The notes: generated from the letters alone by a model not told the origin. DNA of 64,000 bases from Malania oleifera (GCF_029873635.1 NC_080428.1:63607957-63671956), one strand, 5' to 3'; positions 11,803-24,646 are shown, numbered from the stretch's first letter. A program made the numbers and translations.

Positions 11803-12225
11803 CGTTTGTTTGATCAATATTATATTGCGGAAACCGCAAGGGAGTACGTTGATTGATTAATACCAAAGCTCACTAATATATTCGTTGGTTACATACTTAA
11901 ATTCAAGATACTTATTTGGTATCAATATTTGAATTTTGGAAGTTTGATTGAATTTTATATTTTATTACCTCATTAATTTGATTGATATTGAAAATTTGGA
12001 ATTTAAATATTTAAGTTTTGACCATCATCATCATTCATCAATAAATACTAAATCTTGGATTGAGTATTGGTTATTACAAATCAACTGTACTTGTGAAGTT
12101 TTTGAGTTGTAGAGTGTGATTGCAAATTAACTAAAATTGAAAAAGGGGTTAGTACTTAACTAAAAGAATTTACAAAGAAATTTTTAAGCACCCAATTTAC
12201 CTCCCTTATTGGGAGTACACTATTC

Positions 12226-12960
12226 TTTTCATTCTTTCTACTATTACTGAAATTATATTTCATATGTTCTGTACTATTTTTACTTATCTTAAAATCTCTA
12301 CATTCTAAAACTTCTCTATAAGATTCTAAGCCTCTACTCCACCCCTCATTTTATCAATTAATACAATATCATTTACAAACAACAGATTCTTGATGTACAC
12401 ATATTAAAAACAAGTTCTTGATGTACACATTGTGATTGAAAATTCTACAGTCTCTTCACTTATAGTCCTTACACTATTCATTATTCCATCTTACATATCC
12501 TTAGTGACATTAGTATACTTAGTAGATAAACTTTTTTTCTTTTTTTCTTTTTCTAAATCGCATTATATATATAGAACTTCTCTCAGTACCTTATCATATG
12601 CTTTCTTTTAGTCTATGAATACCATACACAAGCCCTCCTCTTTTTCTTAAACTTTTTCATTAATCTACTTAAAGATATATAACTATAGTAGTAAATCACC
12701 CAGATATAAAATTAAATTAATATTTTGAAACCTTTGTTTTAACCTTAATCTTTATTTGACTACCTTTTCCCACAATTTCATCATATGACTCATAAGTTTA
12801 ATTGCACGATAGTGATTATAATTTTGAATATCTCATTTCTTTTTGTATATAGGTATTAAAGTATATTTTTCTTATATTCATCTGACATGTTCTTTATTTT
12901 TATAATTGCGTAACTAAATTAATTAATCATATAATTTTGGTATCGTCTAAACATTTCCAA
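12226..12960 (-). mobile_element. LINE reverse transcriptase, central part
   Basis: Minus-strand readings include LCMVFID followed by KKAYDKV and, further on, FVNDIVLIDK. The latter matches the FADDIVLID block of plant LINE reverse transcriptases. The order on the minus strand fits with the piece at 4880-5300, so one LINE was split by the LTR at 5309. A 16-bp segment ('ttcttgatgtacacat') is duplicated in tandem near 12,390-12,430. Stops and frameshifts are frequent, so this is a dead copy. Confidence 0.65.
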
Positions 12961-14280
12961 ACTTTAATTGAAATGTTATTCAATTCAATAGTTATTTATT
13001 AAATTAGTTATATATCCATAGTTTTCAAATATTTTAATTAAAAGATAAATTATAACTTCAAAGCTATTTTTTGGAAAGATAATAAAAGAAAAATAATAAG
13101 ATGAATGAAAACCGTTTAGACTTCCTTAATTAATAGTAAAAATAAGTCATATTATTAATTGGAAAAGTCAAAAGGTAGATCCTTTTTTCTTCTGTTATTC
13201 TTAGAATACTTTCTGACTTTGTAGAAGTTAAAACTTAAAAAATTTTAGGATAAATTAATAATTAACCATTTAAAATATTGTGTAGGACACCCCCATAATT
13301 TTCCTAACTCCCAAAACCCCTTTATGAACTCTATTGCTCCCTTCTGTTCTAACGTCCTGGTATCTTCCTTATTCTCATACTATTTATCTAAAAGTAATTA
13401 ATTTCAAGTGGTTTATAAAGCTGTAAACAACTCACAACTAAAACTTATTAAGAAAATCAATAATTTTTAAATTAGAGGACACTTTTCTCCGTCCCTTTCT
13501 TCAACAAAAAACTGAGAAAATGAAAAAGAAAGTCAGGAAGGGTGAAGATTAATTAGTTGCAATATATTTTTTGAGTAGAAAATCTAGTTTTTATTATTTT
13601 TAACTTTATTTAACTAGTGTATTCTAACATTTTTCGTCTATTGTTTTTGTAGATTTGGTATATTCTTTAATGCAAAAGTTGTCGTTTTTGTATTAATATA
13701 TACATAAAAAATAGTTAATAAGATAACAATGTATAAATAAAGAAATTAAAATTCAATCAAAATGATTTAAATAAAATTATATTTAAAAAGTTCAATTTAT
13801 ATAGCAGGGAAAGGGACATGGGAGCTTGCCTTTACAAACTCGTTCTTGCAGCAGCTTCTTTTTTAACTTTTTGGAAGCACATTCTTGTGGGTTGCACATG
13901 ACCATGGATCGTGGCACTGCTGTTTTTTTTTATTATTTGTTATTTATTATTATTTTTTAAGTGAATTGATCAATCAACTCCCAAGAATTGGCCAGTTGGG
14001 TTGGTACACAGGGTTGTCAGCCATTGCAACTTGTAATACAGGAGGAACTTTACACCTGAGCTCTCCCTCTTCAACTTATGCTAATCCGTTTAACTAACTA
14101 TTAATAGTTCAACTAGTGCATGCTGACTGCGATTGCAATTTTGCCATTGACAACCATTTTTCTTTATAATAATTAATTAATGTCCCTGCCCCTGGTTTCA
14201 TTTTGCCTACTGTTCACAGCTGACGCGAAGCTTCAGGTGCCTTTCCTTTTCCTCCCCTAACTTCTCACATCCCACTTTTC
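12961..14280. other. AT-rich intergenic region, no gene seen
   Basis: Low-complexity AT-rich DNA between the LINE relic and XTH B. No conserved protein, RNA gene or clear repeat was recognised. The last few hundred bases should hold the distal promoter of XTH B. Confidence 0.5.
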
Positions 14281-14293
14281 GTATATATTGTGG

Positions 14294-14302
14294 TATATAA
14301 AA
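14294..14302 (+). promoter_or_regulatory. TATA box of XTH B
   Basis: TATATAAAAACCCC lies about 110 bp upstream of the ATG at 14406 and matches the core promoter of the other copies. A CTTCCT-type pyrimidine repeat (14,345-14,375) follows in the expected 5' UTR. Confidence 0.7.
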
Positions 14303-14405
14303 ACCCCAGACAATTTTCCATCCCAAATACACACAGCATTTCTCATCTTCCTCTTCCTCTTCCTCTTCCTCTTCGTCCATCCTTGCAATTACCCTTTCTA
14401 CCTCC

Positions 14406-14797
14406 ATGGCTTCTCTGCTCCAGCTTTCTAATTCTTCAAATATGGTGAAGATGTTGCTGTTCTGTCTAATGGCTGGCTCTTTAGTAGTACTCCCCTCATC
14501 TGCAAGTGGCAAGTTCTACCAGAACTTTGACCTCACTTGGGGAGATGGCCGTGCTCAAATTCTCAACAGCGGCGACCTTCTCACTCTTTCCCTGCACAAG
14601 GCCTCCGGCTCTGGTTTCCAATCCAAGCAGGAGTATCTCTTTGGCAAGATCCACATGCAGCTCAAGCTCGTCCCCGGTAACTCTGCCGGCACCGTCACTG
14701 CCTACTGTGTAAGTCCAACAGCTCCTTAGTTATGTACCACCTCTTTAATTGATTAACGAAAGCGTATGCAAGATTTTTTATTTTTTATTTTTTATTT

Positions 14798-14843
<46 letters not shown>

Positions 14844-15642
14844 TTTTAAATCTCGCTGGATTGTATTGATTTGTGACAATTTGGCTAAATGTTCTTTTCA
14901 CTAATGCAAGTATATATTGTTTGCAGTTGAGGGTCGACTCATGATGAAATTGATATTGAATTTTTTGGGAAACTTGAGCGGAGATCCCTATATTCTTCAT
15001 ACTAACGTTTTCAGCCAAGGCAAAGGGAACAGAGAACAACAGTTCCACCTAGGGTTCGACCCCACTGCCGACTTCCACACCTACTCCATCCTCTGGAATC
15101 CCCAATGTATCGTGTGAGTATATTAGTTTCTTAAGATGTTATAATGACTGCAAGTGACAAATCATATGGGGTTCTGATTCTTTAATTATTTTTGTCATTT
15201 TTATGTCTCGGTTTCAGCTTCTCTGTGGATGGTACACCTATTAGAGAATTCAAGAACATGGAGCCCAAAGGTGTTTCATTCCCGAAGAACCAACCGGTGA
15301 GGATGTACTCCAGTCTTTGGAATGCAGATGATTGGGCAACAAGGGGTGGGCTCATTAAGTCGGATTGGAGCCAAGCTCCTTTTATTGCCTCCTACAAAAA
15401 TTACAATGCAGATGCTTCTGTGTGGACTGTGGTCATCTGGCAAATCTGCATGCAGTTCAAATTCTTCATCTTCATTAATCACTACTACTTCCAACTCGTT
15501 TCTCACTGAAGAGTTGGACTCCACAAGGCTAGAAAGACTAAAATGGGTTCAAAAGAATTACATGATTTACAATTATTGCACGGACACAAAGCGATTTCCC
15601 CAAGGCCTCCCTCCGGAATGCACCCTCACCATGATGTCTTGA
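14406..15642 (+). pseudogene. XTH: XTH copy B, disrupted in active site and C-terminal exon
   Basis: Exon 1 (14406-14708) is intact: 101 residues with signal peptide and [12 protein letters not shown]. Exon 2 by the conserved acceptor is 14927-15113. Its start lacks 8 bases relative to copies A, C and D (TTGAGGG in place of 15 bases). One extra T lies in the segment for DEIDFEF. Splicing at the conserved site gives a stop within six codons. Exon 3 (15218-15642) has a 7-base insertion near 15,430, after GTGTGG, so the early part and the YNYC tail are in different frames. Splice sites, stop and promoter resemble the other copies. It may still be transcribed but cannot give a normal enzyme. A sequencing error cannot be excluded, though three separate indels make that unlikely. 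Confidence 0.85.
14800..14843. repeat. (ATT)n microsatellite in XTH B intron 1
   Basis: An ATT tract of about 14 units preceded by TTTTTA repeats, all inside intron 1. It does not touch the splice sites. Confidence 0.85.
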
Positions 15643-17506
15643 AAATATTAACACCCCCTCAATCTTTTTCGTTCTTTTTTATTGTTAGCAATCAATTCAT
15701 TTATTCGTTCATTGGTTTTGCCGCACATATTCATTCATCTTAATCCGCGTGCTTCTTTGTAATATCCCTTAATGCAATTCTTTTAATTCCATAATTGTGC
15801 CACATTCATATTATTGTCCTTAAGCCTCCATGGAATTTATATTTCCTAATATATTCTAATTAATGTTTCTGTGCAAAGTAACATTTGTTTCAATGTTTGA
15901 TTTGAGTATTTGGAGGTAGAAAGGAAGTTTAGCACGAGTTTAGGCAATAGGGACGCCATGCATATGTTTTTATTTTTTATTTTTTAGTACTTACGACCAA
16001 ATAGGCCCTTTTCTAGATTAGTTTGAAATTAATGTTCATTGCATATTTCGTATATTGAAAGAAGGACCAAGTCATCCTCACTTAATTTTGTCATGCCTCC
16101 CATTCTAATTTTCATTCCAGTTTTTTCCTATTCTTTTCTATTCCCGAAACCAAACATGTCATAGTTTTATCTCTCCTAATAACATAGACATCCTCAATAT
16201 TAAATGGATGACAATTTAACATAGATAAAACTTGAAACATTCACCTTATATATATGCTTTCAACTTATTTATTCCCTTGAATCTTGATTCTTTGCAAACT
16301 TAAAATACAAACCAATTTAGTTACAAACCCCTAAATTAAGAGGGTGCACTACTATTACTGTCTCTTGAGGTCCCTCTTGCATATGTGATTAGATTATTAT
16401 GAAAAGGATATAGAGGTGTTCTATATTGAAAGGAATCATACCAAAAAGAATTGAAGGGTCCATTTGATTTGGTGCTACATGGTTAAGTAGGTATAATTGT
16501 ATAATCATATTATCAAATCAAACTCTAAATTATTGTTTGGTCAAAATGCATGCCCAAAAACCTTTTGAGGGTAATTGATCGTGATGATAAAATGGTAAAT
16601 TGGGATACTATACCCTTTCTTTGCCCCAACACCCCCCTATAGGGACAGAAGGGGGAAGAAAAGAAAAGGAGGGAAATGCCTAGAAACAGAAGAAAAGAGA
16701 TTAGGAAAGGGACGGAGAGATATTGAGATAGGGAAATAGAGACAATTTGAGATTGGAAAGAGAGAGATAATAAATGAGATGAACATAAGAAAGACTAAAT
16801 TAAATCATTTGTTTGTTACATCTAGATAAGCAATTTTAGTTTTTCATTGATATATAATTAAATTTTTAACATGATTATATTTGACTAATATAAACTCTAG
16901 ACAGAAAAAGACAAAGCTCAATTCAACTGATTAGCGAGCCTAGCTTTGAGCTCAATTTTAAAAATCTAAAACTTGTTCACTAAACGAATCAATATTAAAT
17001 ATGTTAAAGTTCAACTTGATTGCAATCCTAACTATAAATTATGTCTCTTATAGGTTTGACTTAACTTTAGCTTAGGTTGTATTTAAAATGATATAGATTG
17101 TGTCTAGGTGATCTAACCACAGTCATGACAAATAAAAGGTTTTGACAACTCCAACAAACTATGAAAAGATAAATAGACTGTACATCTTCCTTTATCATGG
17201 CTCCAAAACATGGCTTGGGAATTTAAAGTAGATCTCTAGAGAGAGAAAATGTTAATCTAGCCCCAAGCACATGTAAGAAAATATCGAAAGTTGTCTTCAA
17301 GGTGGTATTCGCAACTTGAAGAATAGTGATAAAAAGGCACATCAATTATATGCATCTCACATCTCTTTGAAGATTTGTGAGGATCTAGTTTTTCACCATA
17401 AGTAAAAATTTTAGATTTATTAAACCAAGTACCTTGATTCTACAAAATTAGATTGAACTCATCAACCACTCTAATCACTCAAAATCATAAAGAGTAGTGA
17501 TAGGTC
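15643..17506. other. Intergenic region after XTH B, no gene seen
   Basis: AT-rich sequence. A purine-rich stretch of about 130 bp lies near 16,645-16,775 (gaa/gag runs). The first 150 bases are the likely 3' UTR of XTH B. No other gene, RNA or clear element was recognised. Confidence 0.5.
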
Positions 17507-19054
17507 CCTAAATTACATGAGTTTAGACCCTCATTTATCTTTATTTATCCTCATTTTACTATGCATTTGCCCATAGTTATTATTGTTCAGAGATATGCAA
17601 GGTATATTTGTCTTTTTAGGAAAAACAGGTTAAAACCAAGGAATTAGGTATTATGAGAAGCTAAGGGAGGATTTGGAGGACTCAAAGCTCAAATCAAACG
17701 CTCAGCCAAGCTCCTGAAGCTTTAGATCATCAAGGGACAAGAAGACGATGCGCGACCATGTGGGACGACTAGCAGCATAAGGGGCAACTAAGTCTTTACT
17801 CGTAGACTCCAAGGTTCAGACTGAGATCAAAATGCTACAAGATTTGACCAAATCCTTGACCAAGTGACTCTAGGTCTAGGGAGACCACATCGAGATACTA
17901 AGCCAGAACTGAGATCAGAATTACCATGAGCCTCAATGAAGTGTTCGACCAAGAGAACTTGAGGGACGACTACGTCGAGGTCTTGAGATTTCTTAAAGAT
18001 CGAGATCCTATAAGTCTTGATCATCAAATCGACTAGGAAGACCCTGAGGTGCGACGTAGTCCAAGACATTGAAGATTCGAATTCCTGATTTCCTATGAGT
18101 CTCGACCAAGGCGCATACGAGAAAGACATAGGGGCGACTTGGTCGACAGCGACAATCTTCTATGTGAGATACGCTGCAAACTTTCCTAAACTATGAAACA
18201 AACCTTATAAACCCTAGAGCCTCTAAGTATTTTCTATGAACATAAGCTCTGGGTTCTTCTTTGACCTCTCTTAGGTTAGTGACAGACTTAAGATGTCATT
18301 GAGAGCCACGTTAGATTAGGAGTAGTGGAGTTTTTAATTCCTGTTTTGGTGTGTGCATGAAGTGTTCGACGACCTGTGACAATAGGCGGCGTTCATGTCC
18401 TATCCATGTATATTACACAATCACTCTCTTGTATCTTCCGACATTAGTGACGGATGATTTGACTATAAAAGGGATGATCTTTTTACTGCTTTCATTTACC
18501 TGTTTGGATTGTGATGATAATTAGTGACAAGATTAGCACCTTTATTGCTTTAGTCAGGTACACATATTAGGCTACAGTCTCCCATAGATATTCTTGTGGT
18601 CGTTGTGATAGAGTATACTCCGGTTCCCAACCATGCTCCGGATGGCTGGTGCTCCCTTGCTACTCTATGCTATTGAATGACTCCTTGGATTGTTTATCTA
18701 GGTTTCGGTTAGTTTAGTATGATAAACTCACTAAATGTAGATTACACAGAACAACATTCTAAACTAAACTCATGTCCGAACACTGCTTTATAGGAGTAGG
18801 GTAAACATAGATTTACTTACTTTCATTTAATCGCTCTCTAGTAGTTGGTTAGATTTCAACCAATGAAAAATACCACCTTTTACTTCTTTTTTGTACAAGG
18901 CTATAGTAAACTAATTTGGAAGTAGCTTAATAAATGCACTTTAAGTCCCTGAGGATCGACACTCAACTTACCCCACTTTCTACTGAACTTGAGATTAGTT
19001 AATTTTTATAAATTTTATTTTTGGTAGTTAAGGAATCAAGTCTTGCCAAGCATA
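17507..19054 (+). mobile_element. 5' LTR of an Athila/Tat-type Ty3/gypsy element
   Basis: It starts TGATAGGTCCCT and ends near 'ccaagcatacca', followed by TTGGCGCGGTTGC. That sequence resembles the aspartate-tRNA primer-binding site of Athila/Tat elements. A gag of that group follows. There is no matching 3' LTR in the window, so this is one end of an incomplete element. Confidence 0.65.
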
Positions 19055-20530
19055 CCAAATTTTGGCGCGGTTGCTAGGGACTTAGCTACGGTTATAAGCC
19101 AACTTCCACTTTAGAGTATTGTTGCTTTGTGTTTTTTATTTGATCTCCTTTTATTTTCATCTTTCTTAATTTATTTTCATTTTTGTTTGTTATCTCTGAA
19201 GTCTTGATTTTGGGTTCTTTAACTATGTATATTTGGTTTGCGCTCTTGGGACCTTGAGATAGTTCTTATAAATCCTAGGATTGAAAGATCTCGTAGGTCT
19301 GTTAGGAAACTTACCTCCAATCTAGAGATCGCTGAGTGGTCTGAGCCAAAAGTTATGGCCAAACGAAACCCACCGGTTCCCGCCGATCAACTCTCGGAAC
19401 CCCAAGCTCCCCACCTACCTGTGGTGGGAGAGCAACCACTTCAGCCGCTTAGGGACTACTTTATTCCTAACGCATACACATCGTCATCCTGCATCCGATT
19501 CTCGGATGTTCAGGAGATGCAATTCGAGATTATGACTTCAATCATCTCGATGCTGCCCAACTTTAATGGGAACCTCACTGAAAATCCTTATCAACATCAG
19601 GATGAGTTCTTGGAGATTTGCTCCCCCATCCGTATACCTTATTTTAGTGATGACGCCCTTCGTCTTAGACTCTTTTCATTCTCTCTAAAGGATAAGGCCA
19701 AATATTGGCTGACATCCTTAAATCCGAACTTGATGACCAATTGGGCCACCATGCAGCATGAATTCTTGAAAAAGTACTTCCCAATCGGTAAGACTAACCA
19801 GCTGCAAAGGACAATCACATGTTTCACACAGACAAATGGGGAACTTTTCTTTGAGACCTAGGAGTGTTTCAGGGACCTAATCCATAAATGTCCACATCAT
19901 CAAATTACCAAGTTGCAATTTGTGCTAACATTCTATGAAGGGTTAGCTGAGAGGGATAGATCCATGGTAGATGCCTTTTGCGGAGGTACTTTCCTCACAA
20001 AGCACGAGAATGAAGCATAGATTCTCTTTGAGAATCTTGTCGATAATTCTCAGAAGCGCACTACTGCTACTCATAGACTCCCCAATCCATTAACCTCTAA
20101 ACCTAAGGGAGTTTACAAGTTGGCTGCAGACCATGACCTAGCCCCTACCTTGCACGCCATATCTAAAAAACTGGAACAGTGCTTATCCTTGGGGCCGCAA
20201 TCATATACAGTGACGTGTATAGAGGTTTGTGCAATATGCTCTGATCCTTCCCATACATGCTATAATTACCCACATGCACCTTCCCAACCTAAGTCTATGC
20301 AGGAGGAAGTGAAAGGCACCCACAATTGGTATGATAGGCCGTCTAATGACCCCTACTCTAATACCTACAACCCTGGGTGGAAAAAACATCCTAACTTCTG
20401 CTGGAGGCCGCAAGTTCCGGGTTTTAAATCCCAAAGACCTCCACAGGCCCCTAGTGCTCTGCCTCTGCGTCCATACCAAAATTTTCAAAATCATCCAGAT
20501 TCAGCCCCCAAATCTTCAATCGTTTAGCAG
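19055..20530 (+). mobile_element. Athila/Tat-type gag relic
   Basis: The open part from 19,238 holds segments typical of the Athila gag: RDYFIP, then LPNFNG...ENPYQH, RLRLFSFSLKDKAKYWL, and MQHEFLKKYFPIGKTNQL. A proline-rich, nucleocapsid-like part follows to about 20,527. It is a broken fossil with a handful of interruptions. No reverse transcriptase or integrase follows. Together with the LTR just upstream it is the 5' third of an element. Confidence 0.75.
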
Positions 20531-21124
20531 TCGTCTCCACCTCCACCTAAGTATGACACCTTTCAAGAGACAGTGCTGAAAGCCCTTAAAAATATTAAGG
20601 CTGATCGTTAGGTAGATCGACAACTCCTTTACTCTCACTCTCAATCCATTGTGAAGCTAGAAGCCACATTGGGGCAACTAGCTGTTACCTTGAGCTAGAG
20701 AGATGAGGGCAAGTTGCCAAGTTAGCTTGTAGTGAATCCCAAGGGACAATATGAGGTGGAATGTGAACCGAACGCTGGTCCCTCATCGTATCCCAAGCAA
20801 GCCTAGGCATTGACCACCCTCCAAAGTGGCAGGATGATAGATAAATGAGGCATGGAGCAACTGAGTAAGGGAGAGAACTAGGATGAAAAGAGGGTAGTGT
20901 CCAACACTAATTCACACATCCTATCTTCCTCTAGTTGGGTACAAACCCTGTTTAGTCCCACACCTAAACTTGGAAGGACCAAACCTCACTTCGCCCCCCA
21001 TCGGGCTTTTCACTAAAAATCTAACTCCAAGATACATTCCCTTACCAAGAACTTAATTAAACATAGTCTAATTTCAAGATGATTGATCTTCTTTGGTAAT
21101 ATAATATTAAAATAAACTAACAAG
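20531..21124. other. Probable tail of the Athila/Tat relic
   Basis: Non-coding sequence after the gag relic with no domain I can name. It probably belongs to the same decayed element, in the gag-protease linker region. It runs up to the target duplication of the next solo LTR. Confidence 0.35.
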
Positions 21125-21560
21125 TGTTGGGAATTAACACGAAATTCCCCGATCCTATAAGAAAAAAAAAATTAGAAAAACAATCTACGTCAAAGAAAAA
21201 CAATCACACGCACAAGACAATATTCACGTGGTTTGACAATTTTTCCTATGTCCATGGAGTTGCAGGAATTTCACTATTATCAGAAAGAAAAATATAGAGA
21301 GTGCGTCATACAATGATTTTCTCTCTCGCTCTCAAAATGACGGTCTAACCTAATCACCCAAAAAACAATCGTTTTATATGATGGGCACAGGGTTCTGAGT
21401 GGGCTACAAAACGGGCCCAAAAATTTTTCCCCAGCCCAAACCTTCGCTCCATGGACTAAGCCTTAGGATAGAAATCTCTTAGTAAAAACCACAAACCATT
21501 AATTCGGGTCGAGTCATCATCATTCGGATCAAACAAAACTAGGCTCCACAAAGCCCAACA
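21125..21560 (-). mobile_element. Solo copia-type LTR with ACAAG target duplication
   Basis: The 436 bp begin TGTTGGG and end CCCAACA, flanked by ACAAG (21,120-21,124 and 21,561-21,565). On the minus strand it starts TGTTGGGCTTTGTGGAGCC and later reads 'atagtgaaattcctgcaactcc', the usual layout of plant copia LTRs. A more decayed relative is at 3846-4220. No internal domain is left, so it is a recombination remnant. Confidence 0.85.
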
Positions 21561-21565
21561 ACAAG

Positions 21566-23115
21566 TATAGAAAACGAGCCAATGGTTCCAAATTTTGGAC
21601 CATAGGAAGATGAAACCAAGTCAAAGATGAGATTCTAAGTGCTAGAAACTTAGAATATGTATATATAGGTCAAAAATCATATGCATCACTAATAACTCAG
21701 TGACAAATTTAAAATTTTTCACAAAAAGAAATTTCTATTTAGTTAATGGTGTTTTATTTTTATTGAGGAAAATGTTAGTTTTTCAAAAGTGAGAAACTAT
21801 GCAGAAGACCTTCTCTTCCATATGTCTATGTACGTGTTTTATGGATATGAAACACATGATGGAGCATTTATTAGCAAAGAGATCGAGCATGGACCCAAAA
21901 CCTAGTCTCAGTCCTACACCCAACTTGTATTTTGACCCGATGCATTTAAGAATACCACCCAACAAAGGTTAATACTTTCCTTTTCTTAAATTAGCTATCT
22001 AGCTACAAAATAATGTTAATGGTAATACGGGGAATAAAGACAATAACAAGGAGTTTTATTATCATCTTTTGGTGTTATGCATAGAAGTTAAATAATTTTT
22101 GTGACAATTCACCAATAATAAGATTTCTTATTAGGTAAAATTTTTAGAGAATTCTACAAATGACTTTCTACACCTATTATTTTAAAAGACTAAACAACTT
22201 ATTTTAAAATTATGACTTTACGATTTAATATATGAAGTTACGATAATGGTGCATATCTTAAGATGTGTACTTGGAATTTTGTTTCAAACAAACACAAGAG
22301 TAGACTTTATACTTACTGAAAATCCCATGAGTACAAACTACATGAAGTAACGGAGTGGATGCCACGTAGGATTATACTAAGCGTAAATTTATCCTTTTTT
22401 GCCTCAACTTCTCTGTTTTTAAAGTAAAAGTCGAGTCGTACGTGTTCAGTAAACAATTTTTTAAACTTTTAAAATTCAGTTTTTAATTTTTTTTTATAGA
22501 ACTTTTAAAAGTTAAGAATTTGAAACTTTCAGAAGCTAAAAACTAACTTTTTCTCTAACAAATTATTTAATTTCATTGTTGTACTTAAATTTTTTTTTTT
22601 CAAATTCTGCAAAATTAATAATACATTAATTATGTTTCTAAAAAAGACACATCTATTTTAGTCATTTTAAATAATTTTTGACACGTTACAATCTGTTTTA
22701 AGACATTCAAACATGGTTTTTTTTAACAATTCATTTTTTGGAGTGGGTTAAACATTTTTAAAACAATATCAAAAAATTATTTTTTATTAGTTTTTTTAAA
22801 AGTTCATTTTAAAATGTCACAGAGGACCAACAAAGCATATTATGTAGAAAGCAAACGAAATGGTCTTATTGTTTTCACAAGAATTATTTAGAAACCAACT
22901 CTTTAAAATCATAAAAGATTGAATCATTGGTATTGCTTCACCTAAATGAAAAAATAGTAAGTCCCTAACTTTTCAACCCGAATAATTATTTTCTTTTTAT
23001 TTTTTTATTTTTCACAACCATATAAATGGTTGGCATGATACATCGAAGAGAATATTTTTGAATTTCAATAACGTGTTATTTATTTATCATTGGCAAAACT
23101 AGACAACTTTCAAAT
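21566..23115. other. Intergenic region, no gene seen
   Basis: AT-rich DNA with poly-T and poly-A stretches (22,450-22,830). No protein, RNA gene or repeat family was recognised. The similarity to the XTH D 3' flank begins just after it. Confidence 0.45.
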
Positions 23116-23509
23116 ATTAACAAATAATTAGGAGCATATTCAATTTTTGTACAAAACATTAACTAGAGTCTGTTAAATAATATAAATTATATGGTGTCCA
23201 AAGTAAATGTATAGCAACCAAAGAAAGCAAAATTATTGCATGGCACTCCATGCAAACCAAGAGATATATATATATATATATATAGTTTTTGAAAGGTCAA
23301 AGGATTTTATTGCATAAGATACCGGCACAAGCAAGTTGCTTGTGATCAAGGCAGCCCAGGTTTTACGGTATTGTACATGAATATTCCAAAAGCAGATCAA
23401 TTAAGAAGATGAAATAATACAAGAAATAAAATTAATGTATGAATGAACGGATTTATTTATAAAAAGGCAAAATGAAAAAGAAATCATTGTCTGGTAGGGC
23501 TACTCCTTT

Positions 23510-24646
23510 TTAAGATTTGTTGGTGAGAGTGCATTCCGCAGGAAAGCCCTGAGGAAATCGCATTGAATCCGAGCAATAATTATATATCATGTAGTTTTGT
23601 TGAACCCATGTTAGCCTTCCTTGATTTGCATAATCCAACTCTTCGTTGAGCCATGAATTAGAAGAAGTTGTACTGCATGAAGATACTCCAGACCATATCA
23701 CACAAGCATCAGCACTGTAATTCCGATAGGAGGCTGCGAAGGGCGCTTGGGTCCAGTCTGCCTTCACGAGCCCACCCCTTGTAGCCCAATCATCCGCATT
23801 CCAAAGGCTTGAGTATATTCTCATCGGTTGATACTTAGGGAACGGAACACCCATTGCTTCCATGTTCTTGAATTCCCTAATAGGTATGCCATCCACCGAT
23901 AAGCTGAAACGGAGACACTAAAAATGTCAAAAACATAAATATAGAATTGGGTTAGCATTATAAATATGTTTGTCACTTTAACAAGTAGTTTAATATTTAG
24001 ATTAAAAAAAAAAATACTTACACTATGCCTTGAGGATTCCAGAGGATGGAATAGGTGTGAAAGTCAGCAGTGGGATCGAACCACAAATAGAATTGTTGCT
24101 CCCGACTGCCGTTGCCTTGGCTGAAAACATTCGTGTGAAGAATGTAGGGATCTCCGCTCAAATTTCCCAAGAATTCAAAGTCTATCTCATCGTGGGTCGG
24201 CCCTTGTGACGATAACTGAAGCACACAGTTGATGCTTTAGTTAAACAAGCAAACATTCCCAAGATCGAGATATAGCTAGATTTTATCATAAATATACGTT
24301 TGAAATAGTAATATGTTTATTCCGAATAATGAGAATTTGGAATACTAACATAGAAGGCAGTAACAGTGCCGGCGGAGTTCCCGGGGACGAGCTTGAGCTG
24401 CATGTCGATCTTTCCGAAAAGGAACTCCTGCTTGGATTGAAAGCCAGAGCCGGAGGCTTTGTCAAGGGAAAGAGTGAGAAGGTCGCCACCATTGAGAATT
24501 TGACCACGGCCGTCTCCCCAAGTGATGTCGAAGTTCTCGTAGAAATTGCTGCCAGCGGATGAGGGGAGTATTATTAAAGAAGTAACCATAAGAGAGAACA
24601 GCAGCATCTTCACAACATGTGAAGAAGAAAGTAGAGACGAAGCCAT
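23510..24646 (-). CDS. XTH: Xyloglucan endotransglucosylase/hydrolase, copy C
   Basis: A secreted family 16 glycosidase acting on wall xyloglucan. Minus-strand exons are 24646-24350, 24215-24022 and 23903-23510, 885 nt and 294 residues with no break. The signal peptide covers about 30 residues and is followed by [13 protein letters not shown]. Exon 2 gives [20 protein letters not shown], with the catalytic glutamates and the N-glycosylation site. Exon 3 gives [13 protein letters not shown] and a C-terminal domain with its four cysteines ([18 protein letters not shown]). Exon 1 differs from copy D at about 10 of 99 residues. The start is fixed by the signal peptide and TATA box. The family member is closest to the XTH22-25 group by eye; its exact role (transglucosylase or hydrolase) cannot be told. 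Confidence 0.94.

Larger units (their letters stand above)
5309..12225 (+). mobile_element. Copia-type LTR carrying two inserted solo LTRs
   Basis: It starts TGTTGGCCTAAC with 'ttttgatgatacc' close by, a common start of plant copia-type LTRs. It ends near 12,220 with the typical 'cacccaatttacctccctt' type end. Its own sequence occupies 5309-5876, 8862-9776 and about 11,803-12,225, roughly 1.9 kb in all. Motifs of the type 'caggcgactgac' (5780-5870 and 8870-8960) precede a TATA-like 'tttaaatac' at about 9141. It lies inside an older LINE. The 3' limit is approximate and I could not prove a target duplication. Confidence 0.6.
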
